Assembly (NCBI RefSeq): GCF_027595985.1
Contig: NC_073303.1
Location: 375,145,803 to 375,209,802, forward strand
DNA length: 64,000 bases
Reading direction: 5' to 3'
Origin: Sorex araneus
Lineage: Eukaryota; Chordata; Mammalia; Eulipotyphla; Soricidae
Position 1 is the first letter of the stretch. Each line of letters starts with the position of its first letter. The position numbers were made by a program, and so were the translations under genes. A model generated the notes under the pieces. It was not told where the DNA came from and ran no database searches. It saw nothing but the letters and a program-made list of their open reading frames with translations. This document shows, in pieces, positions 47,426-58,841 of the stretch.

Positions 47426-48884
47426 GAAGGCCCCTTTCTGATTGAGCTCACTCTGCTGTTGGAAAGTCTCAAAGTCAACCTTGAGGCGCACCCCACGCGA
47501 CTAGTTCATGTTTTGGCTACAGCTTCCCCTGAGCGAGCCGCTCAGCAGAGATCACCCCGGAAATGAATCCTTCCAGAACCTCATCGAGCAAAGACACATC
47601 GGCACTCCCGCTCTTCAGCTCACTGGCACTTACGAGAGTCCCACTGACACCCAGGGGGAAGAGTCACATGCATTTCCCACCCAGGAGCAGGGCTGTCTAC
47701 TGCAGTGAGGAACACATGAGTTGAGGAACTGAATGCTCAAGGTAAGCACTTTGGGCTCAGTCCTTAACACTCTTTGTTCTGGAAGCCTCAGCCCCTCTCT
47801 AGAGAATTGCCACACTGCAGGCTAATCTCCGCTGGGCTTCTGGTGTGGAACCATTGGCCTGGTTGGCCAGGAATAAATGGGAAGGGTCCTACCCCCATCC
47901 CGGCACCACCACCCAAGAGAAACCTAAACAAACACCAATAACGGGCTGTTGTTCTGTGCATTATGAGATTGATGTGCTGCCTCCAGCTCTGTAGAGGTGT
48001 ATTGTTTAGTGTATTTAAAAATGATCTATGCCTTCTCCTCATCGCATCACAGTGAGAGTCATTTAAAGTGGGATGATTCATAAAATGGAGAAATGTCTCT
48101 TTAAAAGTATATTTCTAGAATGGAAGAATAATTTTTGGAAAGACTTGGAATGTACAGAAAACACAAAAGAAAACCACAAGCTCTTCCCTCCCTCCAAAAA
48201 CCACCGCAAATATGAGATTATGAGAACTGGGATTCATTGTCTATTCAAATTAACAAAGGTTCCTCGGAGAAATAAGGATCGTGAGTCTGGAGTTGGACAC
48301 ACAGGAGATGAGACTTGGTTATCTTGTGATTAATCCTAACTGGGCCATTCACGCCCATGGGTAACTGATAAAAATGTCAGTTCAAGCTGTGCCTTCTGGT
48401 CAAAGACGGGGACATTCAAACACCCAAAGAATAATGACCTTGAGGATGAAATATATCAGATATACACAGCTCTGTTCTTGAAATTATCCAAAAGGGACCA
48501 GAGTGTTGTTTTATTTGCTAGTACCTTTTCAATATTTCTGAAAAAATGACCAAAAACATGTTAAGAATCAAACTTAAATTTATTCTCTGTCTTTCTTTTA
48601 AGGAATGCGTTTCACAGGCAACATTTTAGTTAGCATGGAAGAACATTGTGTTTGTTTTGAAGTGTTTAAATTTTGTAAAAAAATAATACATTTTGTTAAC
48701 AAAATCAAACCCCCAAATTACCGTTTTACAGACCCCAGTTAAATAATGTATACAAGCAATACTCATCTGTGACTGCAAAAATCCAGTAGGTGCAAAGTCC
48801 TGGAGAATTTCATAATGGGCCAACAATGGGCTAATATTGGGCTAACTATGGAACCTCTACTCCTGCATCTTGGTTTCACTTACA
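47426..48884. other. Unique sequence
   Basis: Repeat-free to the eye. Open frames such as 47508-47708 and 48073-48333 show no known motif. Confidence 0.5.
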
Positions 48885-49027
48885 TCACTGTATCATTGTC
48901 GTCCAGTTGCTCATCGATTTGCTGAGTGGGCACCAGTAAAGTCTCCAAGCGAGACTTGTTGTTACTGTTTTTGGCATATTGAATACACCACGGGTAGCTT
49001 GCCAGGCTCTGCCATGTGGGCGGGATA
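48885..49027 (-). mobile_element. SOR-type SINE, type II, truncated
   Basis: CACTGTATCATTGTCGTCCA, GAGTGGGCACCAGTAAAGTC, GACTTGTTGTTACTGTTTTT, CTTGCCAGGCTCTGCCATGT. It stops at GGGCGGGATAC, so the remaining body and the head are absent. Confidence 0.93.
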
Positions 49028-49044
49028 CATACTGCACTTAATTT

Positions 49045-49185
49045 GAAAGGAGAAGGGGGAGAGGAGAAGATGGAGGAGAAGGAGATGGAGAAGGAGAGAA
49101 GGAAAAGGAGAAGAAGGAGTAAGAGAGGAGAAGGAGGTAGACAGGGAAGAGAAGGAGGAGGAGAGAGGAGGAGGAGAAGAAGGAT
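49045..49185. repeat. Purine (GA/GGA) tract
   Basis: About 140 bases almost entirely of A and G on the plus strand (GGAGAAGGGGGAGAGGAGAA ...). It begins just after the broken end of a SINE. The long open frames on both strands here are by-products. Confidence 0.95.
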
Positions 49186-50510
49186 ACTCAACTTTCTGTT
49201 ACTTGTTAACAGGAAGAGCTTAGGTTAACACATTGAATGCATCATGTTGATACAATAAAACAAATACAAAGTTAGGGAAAAGTAAATAACATTAACTGAA
49301 TGTTTTCAAATGGCAGATTGCAGTTCAAAAGAAACATACACAACTTGCTCTATCAGAAGTCTAAGAGTCAAAAGTAAATTTAGAAGAATGTTTAAATTAC
49401 ATGAGGATGCTCTGAAGGCCTACAGAGACCAAAGACATAATCATTCTAAAGTTACTAAAAGCCACCTGCCAACCATACCTGATCCTTAGGTGAGTGCTAA
49501 CATTGTTGCCAAGGCACACTTAATCCCTGCCTTGCTTCAACATTTTACAAATAAGGCATAGGATGGTAGAAGTCAGTGGCAACTGAAATGATTCTAGGCC
49601 CACAACCAAGTTTGAAATCAGAGCTTTGCAGCTTATGTAATTCTTAGTCTTGGGTTTTTTTCTTTTTTGTGCTACGATTCAATAGGATATCCTTTACTTA
49701 ATACACAAGTTTGCAAAACAGACTCAATGAAATAATGTATCTGAAGCACCTGCAGATCTAAATGGCATAGAAATAAAGTAAGTAATACTGTGAAGCAGAC
49801 ATCCTGGTGCACGTGTTTGGAGAAGGGCCTCCGCGGGGAGCCGATGGGGAGTTTTTGCCCGTTTCCTGGGAAGGTCAGAGCTTGACACGGTTCCAGAGGG
49901 AGGCCTCAGGGCTCTTCCGTGTGGCTCCGAGTGTCTGCGGCAGCATCTGCTCCCCGGCATGCTTCAGAGTCCAAACAAATGTTCCCTACAGACAGAAGGA
50001 GCCGGATTCCATCACTGAAATGGACTCGAGCTCCAGGCGCTTGCTAATGACGGGACAAAAATCCCCCTAGGGCTCCCATTGGCGTGGGTGAGTTACTCAT
50101 TTTTTTTTTTAAATACAATTTTCTATCCTTCAAGCTTTTTTTTTTTTTCCTTCAGTCAAGCCATTTCACTTCTCTCTTCATATTATGAAGACACTGAAAC
50201 TAGAAACAGGGGCAACAGCAGCGCCCTCCCATAGGCGGAAGTAAACAAGAGCCGCTGAACTTCAGCGCCAGACTCCTCCAGGCATCCCAGTTTCACCCTC
50301 CACACCCCCACAGAGCCGGTTATTAGAAACATCCTTAGTACTGGATAGTAAGGCCCGTGGCCTGGATCAAATAATCCATGCACTGCTGTCGCCAACGTTC
50401 AATCCATCGGTCCTCCCTGGAACCTTTTGGGGATGATGGAATTTATTTTTCAATGACACTTTCTTTCCTACAGAGCACCAGCCCAGTCTCCAACAAGCCG
50501 GGCGTTCCGA
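49186..50510. other. Unique sequence flanking the gene
   Basis: Repeat-free approach to the promoter region. GC content rises from about 49800. No separate gene is supported. Confidence 0.5.
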
Positions 50511-50518
50511 CACCGGGC

Positions 50519-50836
50519 GGACAAAGTTGTGCGTGCGCGCGCGCGTGTGTGTGTATGCGTGTGTGTGTGTGTGTGTCCCCGAGTTGCACATTTCCAAGCC
50601 TGTTTTTGCTCCACCACCGGGAAGAGCTGGGCGTTGCATTGGACACGGGTCGGACAAAGTTGTGCGTGCTTGTGTGTGTGTGGTGAGTGTGTGTGCGCGC
50701 GCGCGCGTGCTTGTGTGTGTGTGTGCGCGTGTGAGTGTGCGTGTGCGTGTATCCGTGCGTGTGTACGTGTGTCCCCGAGTTGCACATCTCCATGCCCGTT
50801 TTTGCTGCCCCATCGGGAAGGGCCGGGCGTTGCATC
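50519..50836. repeat. Duplicated GT/GC minisatellite upstream of the gene
   Basis: Two long units, each starting GGACAAAGTTGTGCGTGC (50519 and 50652). Each runs through alternating GC and GT dinucleotides, then CCCCGAGTTGCACAT, GTTTTTGCT, GGGAAG and GGGCGTTGCAT. A third partial unit precedes 50519 (GGGCGTTCCGACACCGGGCG). The alternating purine-pyrimidine runs, such as GTGCGCGCGCGCGTG, are Z-DNA prone. It lies roughly 500-820 bases 5' of the start codon. Confidence 0.93.
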
Positions 50837-51282
50837 TGCCCTGCGCCGGTGCCCGGGCGGCGGGAGGCCGCGGCGGCGTCTCGGGGGCGTCTGTCTGGGT
50901 GAAGCGGGAGCCGAGCCCGGGGCCGGGTGCCCGCGGCCGCCGGGGGGCCTGGGGGGGCCGCGCGGGGCGCAGACACATGCGCACCGTCGGCCTCTTTGTG
51001 TGCCGGGGAGCGGCGCGGCGTCGCCCCGCACTTGCCCACGGGGCAGGGGCCGGCCGGGGGGCGCGTGTGCCGGGCCCGGAGCCCCCCGCGCCGTCCCCCG
51101 GGTCGGCGGGCGGCGGCGGCGGGGGGCGGGGAGCGCGCGTCGGGGAGCCCCGCTCGGCCCGCCCCCCGCTCCCCTCCCCCGAGCTCGGGGCCGGCCGGCG
51201 CGGCGCGGGGCGCGGGCGCGCGGAGGGGGGCGCGGGGCAGCGCTGAGACCCGCGCGCGGCGCCCGTCCCTGCCCGCGTCCCC

Positions 51283-51303
51283 GGCGGCGGCGGCGGCGGC
51301 GGC
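51283..51303 (+). repeat. GGC trinucleotide repeat in the 5' UTR
   Basis: Seven perfect GGC units followed by GCTCGGAGCGGCTCGGAGC, a doubled 10-mer. It ends 33 bases before the ATG and is in the same frame as it. Confidence 0.95.
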
Positions 51304-51336
51304 TCGGAGCGGCTCGGAGCGGCCCCGCGCCCGGCC

Positions 51337-51402
51337 ATGGCCTCCAACTTTAACGACATCGTCAAGCAGGGCTACGTGCGGATCCGCAGCAGGAAGCTCG
51401 GG
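51337..51402 (+). CDS. DOK5: DOK-family docking protein, first coding exon (DOK5 favoured)
   Basis: Encodes 22 residues beginning MASNFNDIVKQGYV and ending RIRSRKLG, the conserved N-terminus of the DOK4/5/6 adaptors, just where the PH domain starts. These proteins bind activated receptor tyrosine kinases such as RET and Trk through a PTB domain and sit at the inner membrane; both domains lie almost wholly in later exons outside the window. Arg15 matches DOK5 (DOK6 has Lys); Lys20 matches DOK6 (human DOK5 has Arg). The codons favour DOK5: AGG to AAG at residue 20 is one change, while AAG to CGG at 15 is two. DOK4 differs more (begins MATNFS). The ATG has G at -3 and G at +4, with an in-frame TGA upstream at 51244. 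The coding sequence stops phase 0 at the GGG|GTGAGT donor. Family call about 0.97, paralogue about 0.65. Confidence 0.9.
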
Positions 51403-51408
51403 GTGAGT
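51403..51408 (+). other. DOK5: Splice donor of coding exon 1
   Basis: GTGAGT follows GGG directly, a strong consensus 5' splice site. It falls after codon 22, where DOK protein sequences continue with Ile. The 206-codon frame that continues past it to 51957 is intron read-through. Confidence 0.93.
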
Positions 51409-52487
51409 GGCCGGACCCCGGGCTGCGGGGGCGCGGGCGATCGGGGCGCCCCGGGGCCCCCGCACCCCGGCGCGCTCGCTGGGCTGGGGGTGGTGGTTGC
51501 CGTGGGTCGCTCGGGCCGGGGACGCCCGGCACCTGCTTGGGGGGTGCGGGGGGTGGTGATGCAGCAGACCCGGCCGGCTCCCCCTCCGCGTGCTTCCCGC
51601 TGGCCGGGGACCCAGGCGGACGCACGGACGGAGATGGTCGCGCCCAGACGAAGGCGCCCCGAGTGGGGACGAGGGCGGGGAGGTCTAGACGGAGCGCGCC
51701 CCAAGGTCTCCGCGGAGCGCGCCGATCAGGGGCCCGGCGCTCAGGGCGCCGCACGGGGGGATATTTTGGGGGTGCTGCTAGAATCACCTCTCGGGGGTCC
51801 CGTTTCCTCGCCAGCCCCCGGCCCACCCAGATGCCACCCGGTGCCCACAGGATGCCGCGCGCCCGGGCCGGCGTTGGCGGACCGGGCCCGGGATGCGCCC
51901 GGACAGGTGTCCCCGCGGCCGCGTGCAGGCAGGTGTGTGCTCGCTCTGCAAAGTTGATGGGGACCGCTTCCGAGTTTGCTTTCTAGAAAGATTCTCCGCC
52001 GGACTTGGGAGAGGAGTCGCGTACCCCCGGTCCCCGCCAGCCCCCCTCCCCCCAGTGTTCGCAACTTCTCCAGTGACCAGACGACGAGGCGAAAGGACGC
52101 GTGGGCAGTCCTGGAGGGCCCGGGCTCTGTGCTGGCGGGGCGGCTCACAGACCCCCCCCTTAGCTGCCACATCCCGCGGACCTGGGGTCCAAGGGGACCG
52201 AGCAAACGGCGCGCGCAGAGGGGCTCCGAGGAGTGCGTGGCCTAGGGGGGCCCCTACCGGGCTGACTGGCCCTGCACCACGATCTGGGGGCGAAGGTGTG
52301 AACCTTCCCCAGGGTCCTCGGGGCTTGCCCCCTCGTGTCCGCCAATTTAGCATCGCCGCGAAGCTCCTCCGGAGGTGGGAGGTGGGGGGGGCGATCGAGG
52401 GGCACCGGGAAGGTTCCAGGTTTTCAGCGGGATGGATGCTCCCCCCCCCCCCCCGGGAGGCTGGGGCCGGGGATGAGGAGGTGGGAC

Positions 52488-52757
52488 ACTGATAACTTTC
52501 CCAAGGGCCAAACACGATAACCTCTCCGTATCTGTACTGCAGACCCAAATGCCCCAAAGAAGAGAGTATGGGGCAAATTGTCTGCTATGGAGGTAGGGGA
52601 GGGCTGGAAGGGGGTGGGGGGGCGCATACTGGGGATATTGGTGGCGGAGAATGTGCACTGGTGGAGGGATGGGTGGTCCATCACGGTGAGACGGAAACTC
52701 AAACATGAAAGCTTTGCAACTATCAGTGATTCAATAAAAAAAAAATGAATAAATAAA
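52488..52757 (+). mobile_element. L1 3' end inserted in the CpG-rich region
   Basis: CCAAACACGATAACCTCTCC, CTGTACTGCAGACCCAAATG, a G-rich run, GGGGATATTGGTGGCGGAGA, GGTGGAGGGATGGGTGG, AGTGATTCAATAAAAAAAAA and ATGAATAAATAAA. Full 3' end with a poly(A) tail. It retains several CG dinucleotides and lies in the sense orientation within intron 1. Confidence 0.85.
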
Positions 52758-52789
52758 AGGAGAAAGAAGTAGTAAATGCATCCGGAGAA

Positions 52790-53600
52790 AACGGAAGAGC
52801 GGAATCTGGGAGGAGAGTGTGCCTTGGAGGAGGGAGCCCCCCCCACAGCCCCCGCACCCCCAGTCGCTTTGTGGGGAGTCGGTGCGCGCTGGCGCCGGGG
52901 GCCAGGGAACAGGCTGTCTTGCCTTGCATGCCGCTGCCTCTGCCGGCTTCACTTGAGATGGCAGAGCCAGGCACCAAGGACGCAGGCGTCCCCCCAGACA
53001 ACTTGGATGTGGATAAGGAGGGGGACAGCAGCCCCCCGCCCCCGCCCTCTGAGCAGTGGGTGCAGACGGCCCGCGCCCCCGGCACACGCGCACGCACACG
53101 CACACGCACGCAGCTCTCGGGGCTGCTCGCGGACGGAGGAGGACAGCGGCTCTTAACGCCGGGACAGCCCACGCGAGGGGCTGCGGGTGTCCGGAGCCCG
53201 GTGGCCTCTGGCTGCGGGACGGGGACCCTGGGATGCCCCCCGCGCGCCCCACTGGCCGCGAGGCTCTGGGAACTTGACCTCTAGGCGCTTGCGACCCGAC
53301 ACCCCATCCCGGGGTTCCTGCTGGTGGCCACTCACTGCCCCGTGCAGTTTTGGACATCGTGGTGCACCCCCCCCCCCACACACACACACGCCACGTCGTC
53401 AGAGCGCGGGTGATGGAAAGGCCCCGGCCCCGCGCGACCGCGTGTGTTAAGGGGCCACCGAGTCAGCGCGAATGTGCAGGGGAGCAGGGAGGGAGCCCAG
53501 GGACCCCAGGAGCCGGCTCCTCCCTGCACGGGCTTTCCAGGATTTCTTGCCACGGGAACAGGACAGGCAGCCTGGCTCTAGGTTGGCATCCCAGGAAAGC
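52790..53600. promoter_or_regulatory. Second CpG-rich segment in intron 1
   Basis: GC- and CpG-rich sequence downstream of the L1 insertion, including a CA/CG alternating run at 53082-53112 and a C-run near 53369. It may be the rest of one island split by the insertion, or a separate regulatory island. No exon is recognised despite overlapping open frames on both strands. Confidence 0.55.
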
Positions 53601-55664
53601 GCAGGCGTTGGCAGGCACCGACGCTGAGGGGCAGGAAAGGCCTTCGGAAAGTCCTTTTAGAGCTCGTCTCCCCCACCCCCACCCCTACCCCAAGGTTGTA
53701 CAGAGAATTTTCAAGAATGCTTCCCCCGCCAGCACCCCCCGCAGTTGAGCAGTTGAGAGCTCTGCCTTTGTAAGACACAGACCCCCGGGAAAACTCTAAA
53801 CGCGTCCCCGGAACCATTAATTAATTGCCTTTGTCTTCCCTTTCTGCTTGAGATGTCAGTTTGCCGTTGAAAGAGTTTGACTTTCTTGAAACATTAAGTC
53901 GAAATACTGAGCTAAGTGAACCTTGGCTGTTGGGAAGAATAATATTTGTTAGGGAAGACTTTCCTACATGGAATATCCCAGTATCCTGAATTAAAATGAC
54001 AAAAGTTGACCCCGCAGGATCAGTGGAACAAGTTTTAGATGGGTCCTGAAAGCTAGTAAACACCCCGCACAGATTGTGCACTTTGAGGATGAAAATGTAG
54101 GGTCATGCCTTCAAACCTTAGAAATTTTGAAACATTTTGTTTTCCGAGTAACACATATTTCTAACTTTATGGGATCAAAACTATGGACTGGTTTCCAAAT
54201 GAGGTATTTTTAATTCAAAACATCCAGGGTGTGTGTTCAAAAACAATTTCAGATTGGAAGTAGTTCTGATGTAGGATGCACAGATATTTGATGCATTATG
54301 CTCAGAACTCATGCTTTCAAAAACCAAGTTTTAGAATGGTCTGGGCGGAAGTGAAGCCTGGGTATGAAGTCAGTTATATTTACATTGTCAGGACATGGAA
54401 ATATGTGCTGAGACTTTCTATTGTACTTCTCTTCAATCCACACAAATGAGCATTTCCTGCTTCATGGCTGTGGGTGAGCCCTAGAGAAGTATCTTCAAAG
54501 GAACTTTGGGTGGAAGTGGTTGAATGGGACTTCACCGTGTGCCTTTTTAGGGAAGTTAGTGACTATTAAATTGAGGGCAGATCCCTCAGCTGTGGATTTC
54601 AACTTTGGAGTCCCTGAGGACTATGTTCCTGTTTATCCAGGGGTCTCCAGGCCCACACAGAATACTCTATAGGGTAGGCCAGTTGTTTGCAGCCTTTCAG
54701 ACATGCCAGTCAGCACCAGTTGTCAGACTGGCAGTTGGAAACCACATTTAAAAAAAAAATTGCCAATAATTTGGACAGAACTGTTAAACTTCTTTTGTTT
54801 GTTTTGAAATTTGACTCAATAACTTTTTTGTTTTAGAGAATATTTTTAAAGAATATATAGAATCATTTTCCCCTGAATTTTTCTCTTGCCCTTGAGACAT
54901 GTTTATTATGTAATTAAAATTTTAAAGTTTTAAATCATTGATAGCATGTTGCACCGTTAAATTTATGTCTTCAAATTGAAATCCTAATACGTCACAAAAT
55001 ATAATTTTTTTGCAGGATTTCAAAGTCCTTGTAACAGCTTATTTTTTGTTTTCTGACTGATATAAGAACGCACAAGGAATCATGGTGGCCAGTAATTTTT
55101 TTTAAAGATAACTGAAAACACTAATAAAAATAAAGAAAAAGGCTGTATTATTTCCCTCTTAGACTAGATTATTTATTTTCTTCTCATTGACGGTAGGCTT
55201 AGTCACAAGACATATATTGCGAGGTAACCAATTTGTTCTTGGTTTGCTGATGAACTAAGCACCCGCTCTCTGAAATCATTAATAAACTCATTTCTGGCTT
55301 ATGGGCTCTATTTCAGAGCAAATAGGAAGTTAGCAGTATGGAAAACCATCGGCATCAGCAGCGTCTACCCAGCTGAGTGTACAGTTGACGACAGTTTGAC
55401 TCACTTGAGACTGACTTGGCTCTAGTTCTCTCGCATTGTTTCCAAGGAATTCTGATTCAGGACATCACTGTACTAAACAGATTACATCATCACATTCATC
55501 ATGTTCACGTTGCGTACAAATCATCCTTTCCACCCCCTGACCCCCACGGTTTCTTATTCTAAGTGAGGTGGGGGATTATCAACATTGGTATCTGTAAATA
55601 TCAATGGACTGTCTCAGGGTAGGTTTATATATATGTATGTATACATATATATACGCATATATAT

Positions 55665-56060
55665 ATAAAATCACTGTGAGATGAGTTACAAAGTTGTTCA
55701 TGATTGGGTTTCAGTCATACAATGCTCCATCACCCCACCACCCGTCCCTTCACCAGTGTACATTTTCCACCACCAATGTCCCCAGTTTTCCTCCTGCCAC
55801 CCTGACCCCAGCTTGTCTCTATGACAGGCACTTTTCTTCTCTGTCTCTGTCTCTGTCTCTCGCTCTTTTGTTTTGGACATTATAGTTTGCAATACAGGTA
55901 CCAAAAAGTAATGCTCATCCCCGTACCTAATTTCAGCATTCAGTTCTTGTTCAGAGTAATCATTTCCAGGTCTCTTTGGCATGGTGATCCCTTCTCTGTC
56001 CTGGCTTTCCCCTCCACACGTTTGACAAGCTTGATAGGAGGATCTTTGCACTTCAACCAA
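55665..56060 (-). mobile_element. L1 3' end (G-rich 3' UTR family)
   Basis: AAATCACTGTGAGATGAGTT, TCACCAGTGTACATTTTCCA, CACCAATGTCCCCAG, GGACATTATAGTTTGCAATA, GTAATCATTTCCAGG. A TATA-rich simple stretch (55626-55668) abuts its A-rich end. Confidence 0.8.
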
Positions 56061-58588
56061 AAAAAATATATATAATCATAGGACCAGAGAGCACTTCTGG
56101 TGTATTGGAAGTGTGTCCGTGTGTGTGTATGTGTGTGCACATGTATTTTCAAAAGCATGTTTTACTAAGCATGTTTATTAAAAGTCATTTGCAAGTGCAG
56201 TGAGGCTCAGACATATAGTGGTGCAAAACTGTTCTCCTAAATTTACAGTGTTTAATCCAATGGTAAGTCAAAGTATTGATAAAAGATAATAAATACCTCC
56301 TAATCACTGTGACTCATAGTACATTAGACCAGCAACAGTTACTTTGGCCCCGTCTGACTGCCACGGTGCAGGGAAATGTAGAGAGACATATAATGTTTGA
56401 TAAGCACCAACTTCCTGAGCTGAATTTCCACCCACGATTTTCTCTTTTCAATGGTGTCCGTTTGCTTCAGTAATTTACTCTGGATTTATTTTCTCCTTTG
56501 ATGAAAATCTTGAGACACCTCCCTACCTGGCTTGGTTATTGATCTTCCTGTAAAACTAAGTTTTCCTGCCCTTTACATTGTCTGATTATGGAAGAGAGTA
56601 GGCTTTGATGAAAGGGATTTATGAAAGTTTTCTGCTTTGTTAATGATCACTTATAGGTATAAATGGGAAATTTGAAAATGAATTTGTATAGTTTGGGCCC
56701 TTTTCAATGTTTAAATTTTTCTCCAGATACTGTTTTTGTGAAGAGAAATGAAATCTCATATAAGTAGAATTGCCAGGTTGCCAAGTATTAAATGGAGCAG
56801 GCATCTTTCCATCTTTTAGATAAGATATACAGGTAACATTCAGAAGTTCAAAGGGCTTTTAAGGTCACTTGAGATAGAAATTCTCAAGTTATGGAGTTAA
56901 GTAAGATATGGAAGCTTGTAATGGTTTTCTCTAAGTCTTTCTTTATTCTAGAATATTCTGTAGCTGGGATATTGCTTTTATTTACTTCTTACTCATTAAA
57001 TATAGGTTCGAGAATGTATGAAAAGTACTTGAATTTTTATTTTATCTTTAGATATTTATTCATGATTGACATATGTATAAATGTTTAAAACTTAGTATAT
57101 ATGTCACTACTTTCAGTAATTGCCTATGCATATTTTTATAGGTATCTTAGAACCTTAAAATAGAAAGATATTTTCTATGCCTGCTGTTCAGTCCTTCTAT
57201 ATTAATTTATTTACAACTTCGCGTCAGTTATTTTTAGAAATTTACCTACATTAGTGAACTATTTTTCCCTTTTAAAAAATTCCCTCAGTATGAATATGGA
57301 TGAGCCTAATGTTCTTTGAATTTTCAAAACTTTAAACCAAAAAGCGAAGGAAATAAAAGTAAGTCAAACTCTAACAAGGCCCCATCTTGCTGGGTTTTGA
57401 TATTAATTGGCGATACCTATGGAATGCCCGGGAGGCAGATGTTCTTAGTCAGCATGAGATGCAAAGTTCACATCTCAGCTTTTATCTTGATAGATTTACA
57501 CATGATAGCTGGCAAGGGGAACCATAAAATATAGTATTTCCTTCACTCAGGGAGCAAAGATTACACTGAGCATTTAGGGTAATCTTTTAGCCGACCGAAG
57601 GAAATTTTGAGGAGATAATCATAGACTGGTCAAAAAGATTTACATTCCAAGTTTCCTTCAATTATTTTGAAAATACTCAAGGATGGCTGATCTTTTGGAT
57701 CAGGATAAAGCAACATGAAGGACATAGTTTAATCCTCAGCCTGTGTATTCAAAATAGATGCCATCCTTTTGATATTTATTTGCTGTACAGTTGACTTAAA
57801 ATACACCATGTAACTATTGTGGAATGCTAGTAAGTCTTCATCTTTTTTTCCCTTTTCTATATACTTCCATTTCAGTTTAGAATATGCCGAAGATACGCAA
57901 TACAAAGTCTAAAAGATATGGTATATCACACCCAACAGATAATCTCCAGATTTTGAAGGACTAGTTTTAAGATAAGTAATTTCTATCAAATAAGACAATG
58001 TACTTGACCACAGTGTACCATTAGATTTTTATCCTGTTTACTGGCTTTCACCTCATTTTTCTCACAGAATTGGATTTTTTTTCTTCAAGCTCTGTCAAGT
58101 TTGTTCAGAGTGCTGGAGAGTTTCAAGTAGGGAACATGCCATCAACTTTTTGTATAAACCTCCGCGAGTTTTATTTTAAGATATGGGTAGGATTACCTTG
58201 TGAGCAATTCACTTTTATACTGTGATACTGTTTCTTAGTGACATTGCACCTGCCAAATTTGACAAGATAAGGACAGATATTTTGTTATTAACAGAAAACA
58301 AATGTATGTAATGAAAAAAAACGGTGTTTTGTTTTTGTGTCATTTCGTGTCATAATAGTCAGTGCATTGTTGTAATCTTTGAAGGTGGCCAAAGCTTTTT
58401 GCTTGCTACTTTACTATACTCACGGCAAAAGTTTGGTAATCGTTTGAGTTAAGAGTGAAATGAGGACTGGTCAATGGTTAGACTAACCGCAAGTGTGTGG
58501 GGGCTGAGGGCAGGTAAGAGAAGAGAAGAGACCAGAATGATAATAATAGCTGGGAATGATCACGCTGGACAAAATCTGAGAGTTAGAA

Positions 58589-58841
58589 GTAGGTAAGAGG
58601 TCACTGTCATCCCGTTGCTCATTGATTTGTTCGAGCGGGCACCAGTAACGTCTATCATTGAGAGACTTATTGTTACTGTTTTTGGCATACCCAATACGCA
58701 CGGGTAGCTTGCCAGGCTCTGCTGCGCAAGCTTGATACTCTCGGTAGCTTGCCGGGCTCTCCAAGAGGGGCGGAGGAATCGAACTCAGGTCGGCTGTGTG
58801 AAAGGCGAACGCCTAACTGCTGTGCTATAGGTAAGAGGTAT
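58589..58841 (-). mobile_element. SOR-type SINE, type II, with target duplication
   Basis: TAGGTAAGAGGT lies on both sides (from about 58590 and 58829). The element reads TTCGAGCGGGCACCAGTAAC, GTTACTGTTTTTGGCATACC, GGGTAGCTTGCCAGGCTCTG, GAGGAATCGAACTCAGGTCG, GCTGTGCTATAG. Confidence 0.96.

Larger units (their letters stand above)
50820..52480. promoter_or_regulatory. DOK5: CpG island at the DOK gene 5' end
   Basis: Dense CpG dinucleotides and very high GC over about 1.6 kb in an otherwise AT-rich window, centred on the first coding exon. No TATA box is evident. Sp1-type boxes include GGGGCGGGG (51123-51131) and GCCCGCCCCCCGCTCCCC near 51157-51175. The start site cannot be fixed from sequence alone but is probably between about 51100 and 51250. 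CpG-rich sequence resumes at 52790-53600 after an L1 insertion. Confidence 0.85.

Noticed and set aside
49016..49228. Glu/Arg-rich frame
   Set aside because: Produced entirely by the GA-rich purine tract.
50367..51465. Long minus-strand open frames of 332 and 340 codons opposite the DOK exon
   Set aside because: They arise from GC-rich sequence poor in stop codons and from GT/GC repeats giving runs of His-Thr. They have no domain, and the GT minisatellite supplies much of the length.
51337..51957. 206-codon open frame beginning at the DOK start codon
   Set aside because: It reads through the strong GTGAGT donor at 51403. Only the first 22 codons match the DOK family.
52731..53387. 218-codon minus-strand frame in the CpG-rich intron segment
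   Set aside because: Overlaps equally long plus-strand frames, is rich in Pro, Arg and Gly from composition, and matches no family.
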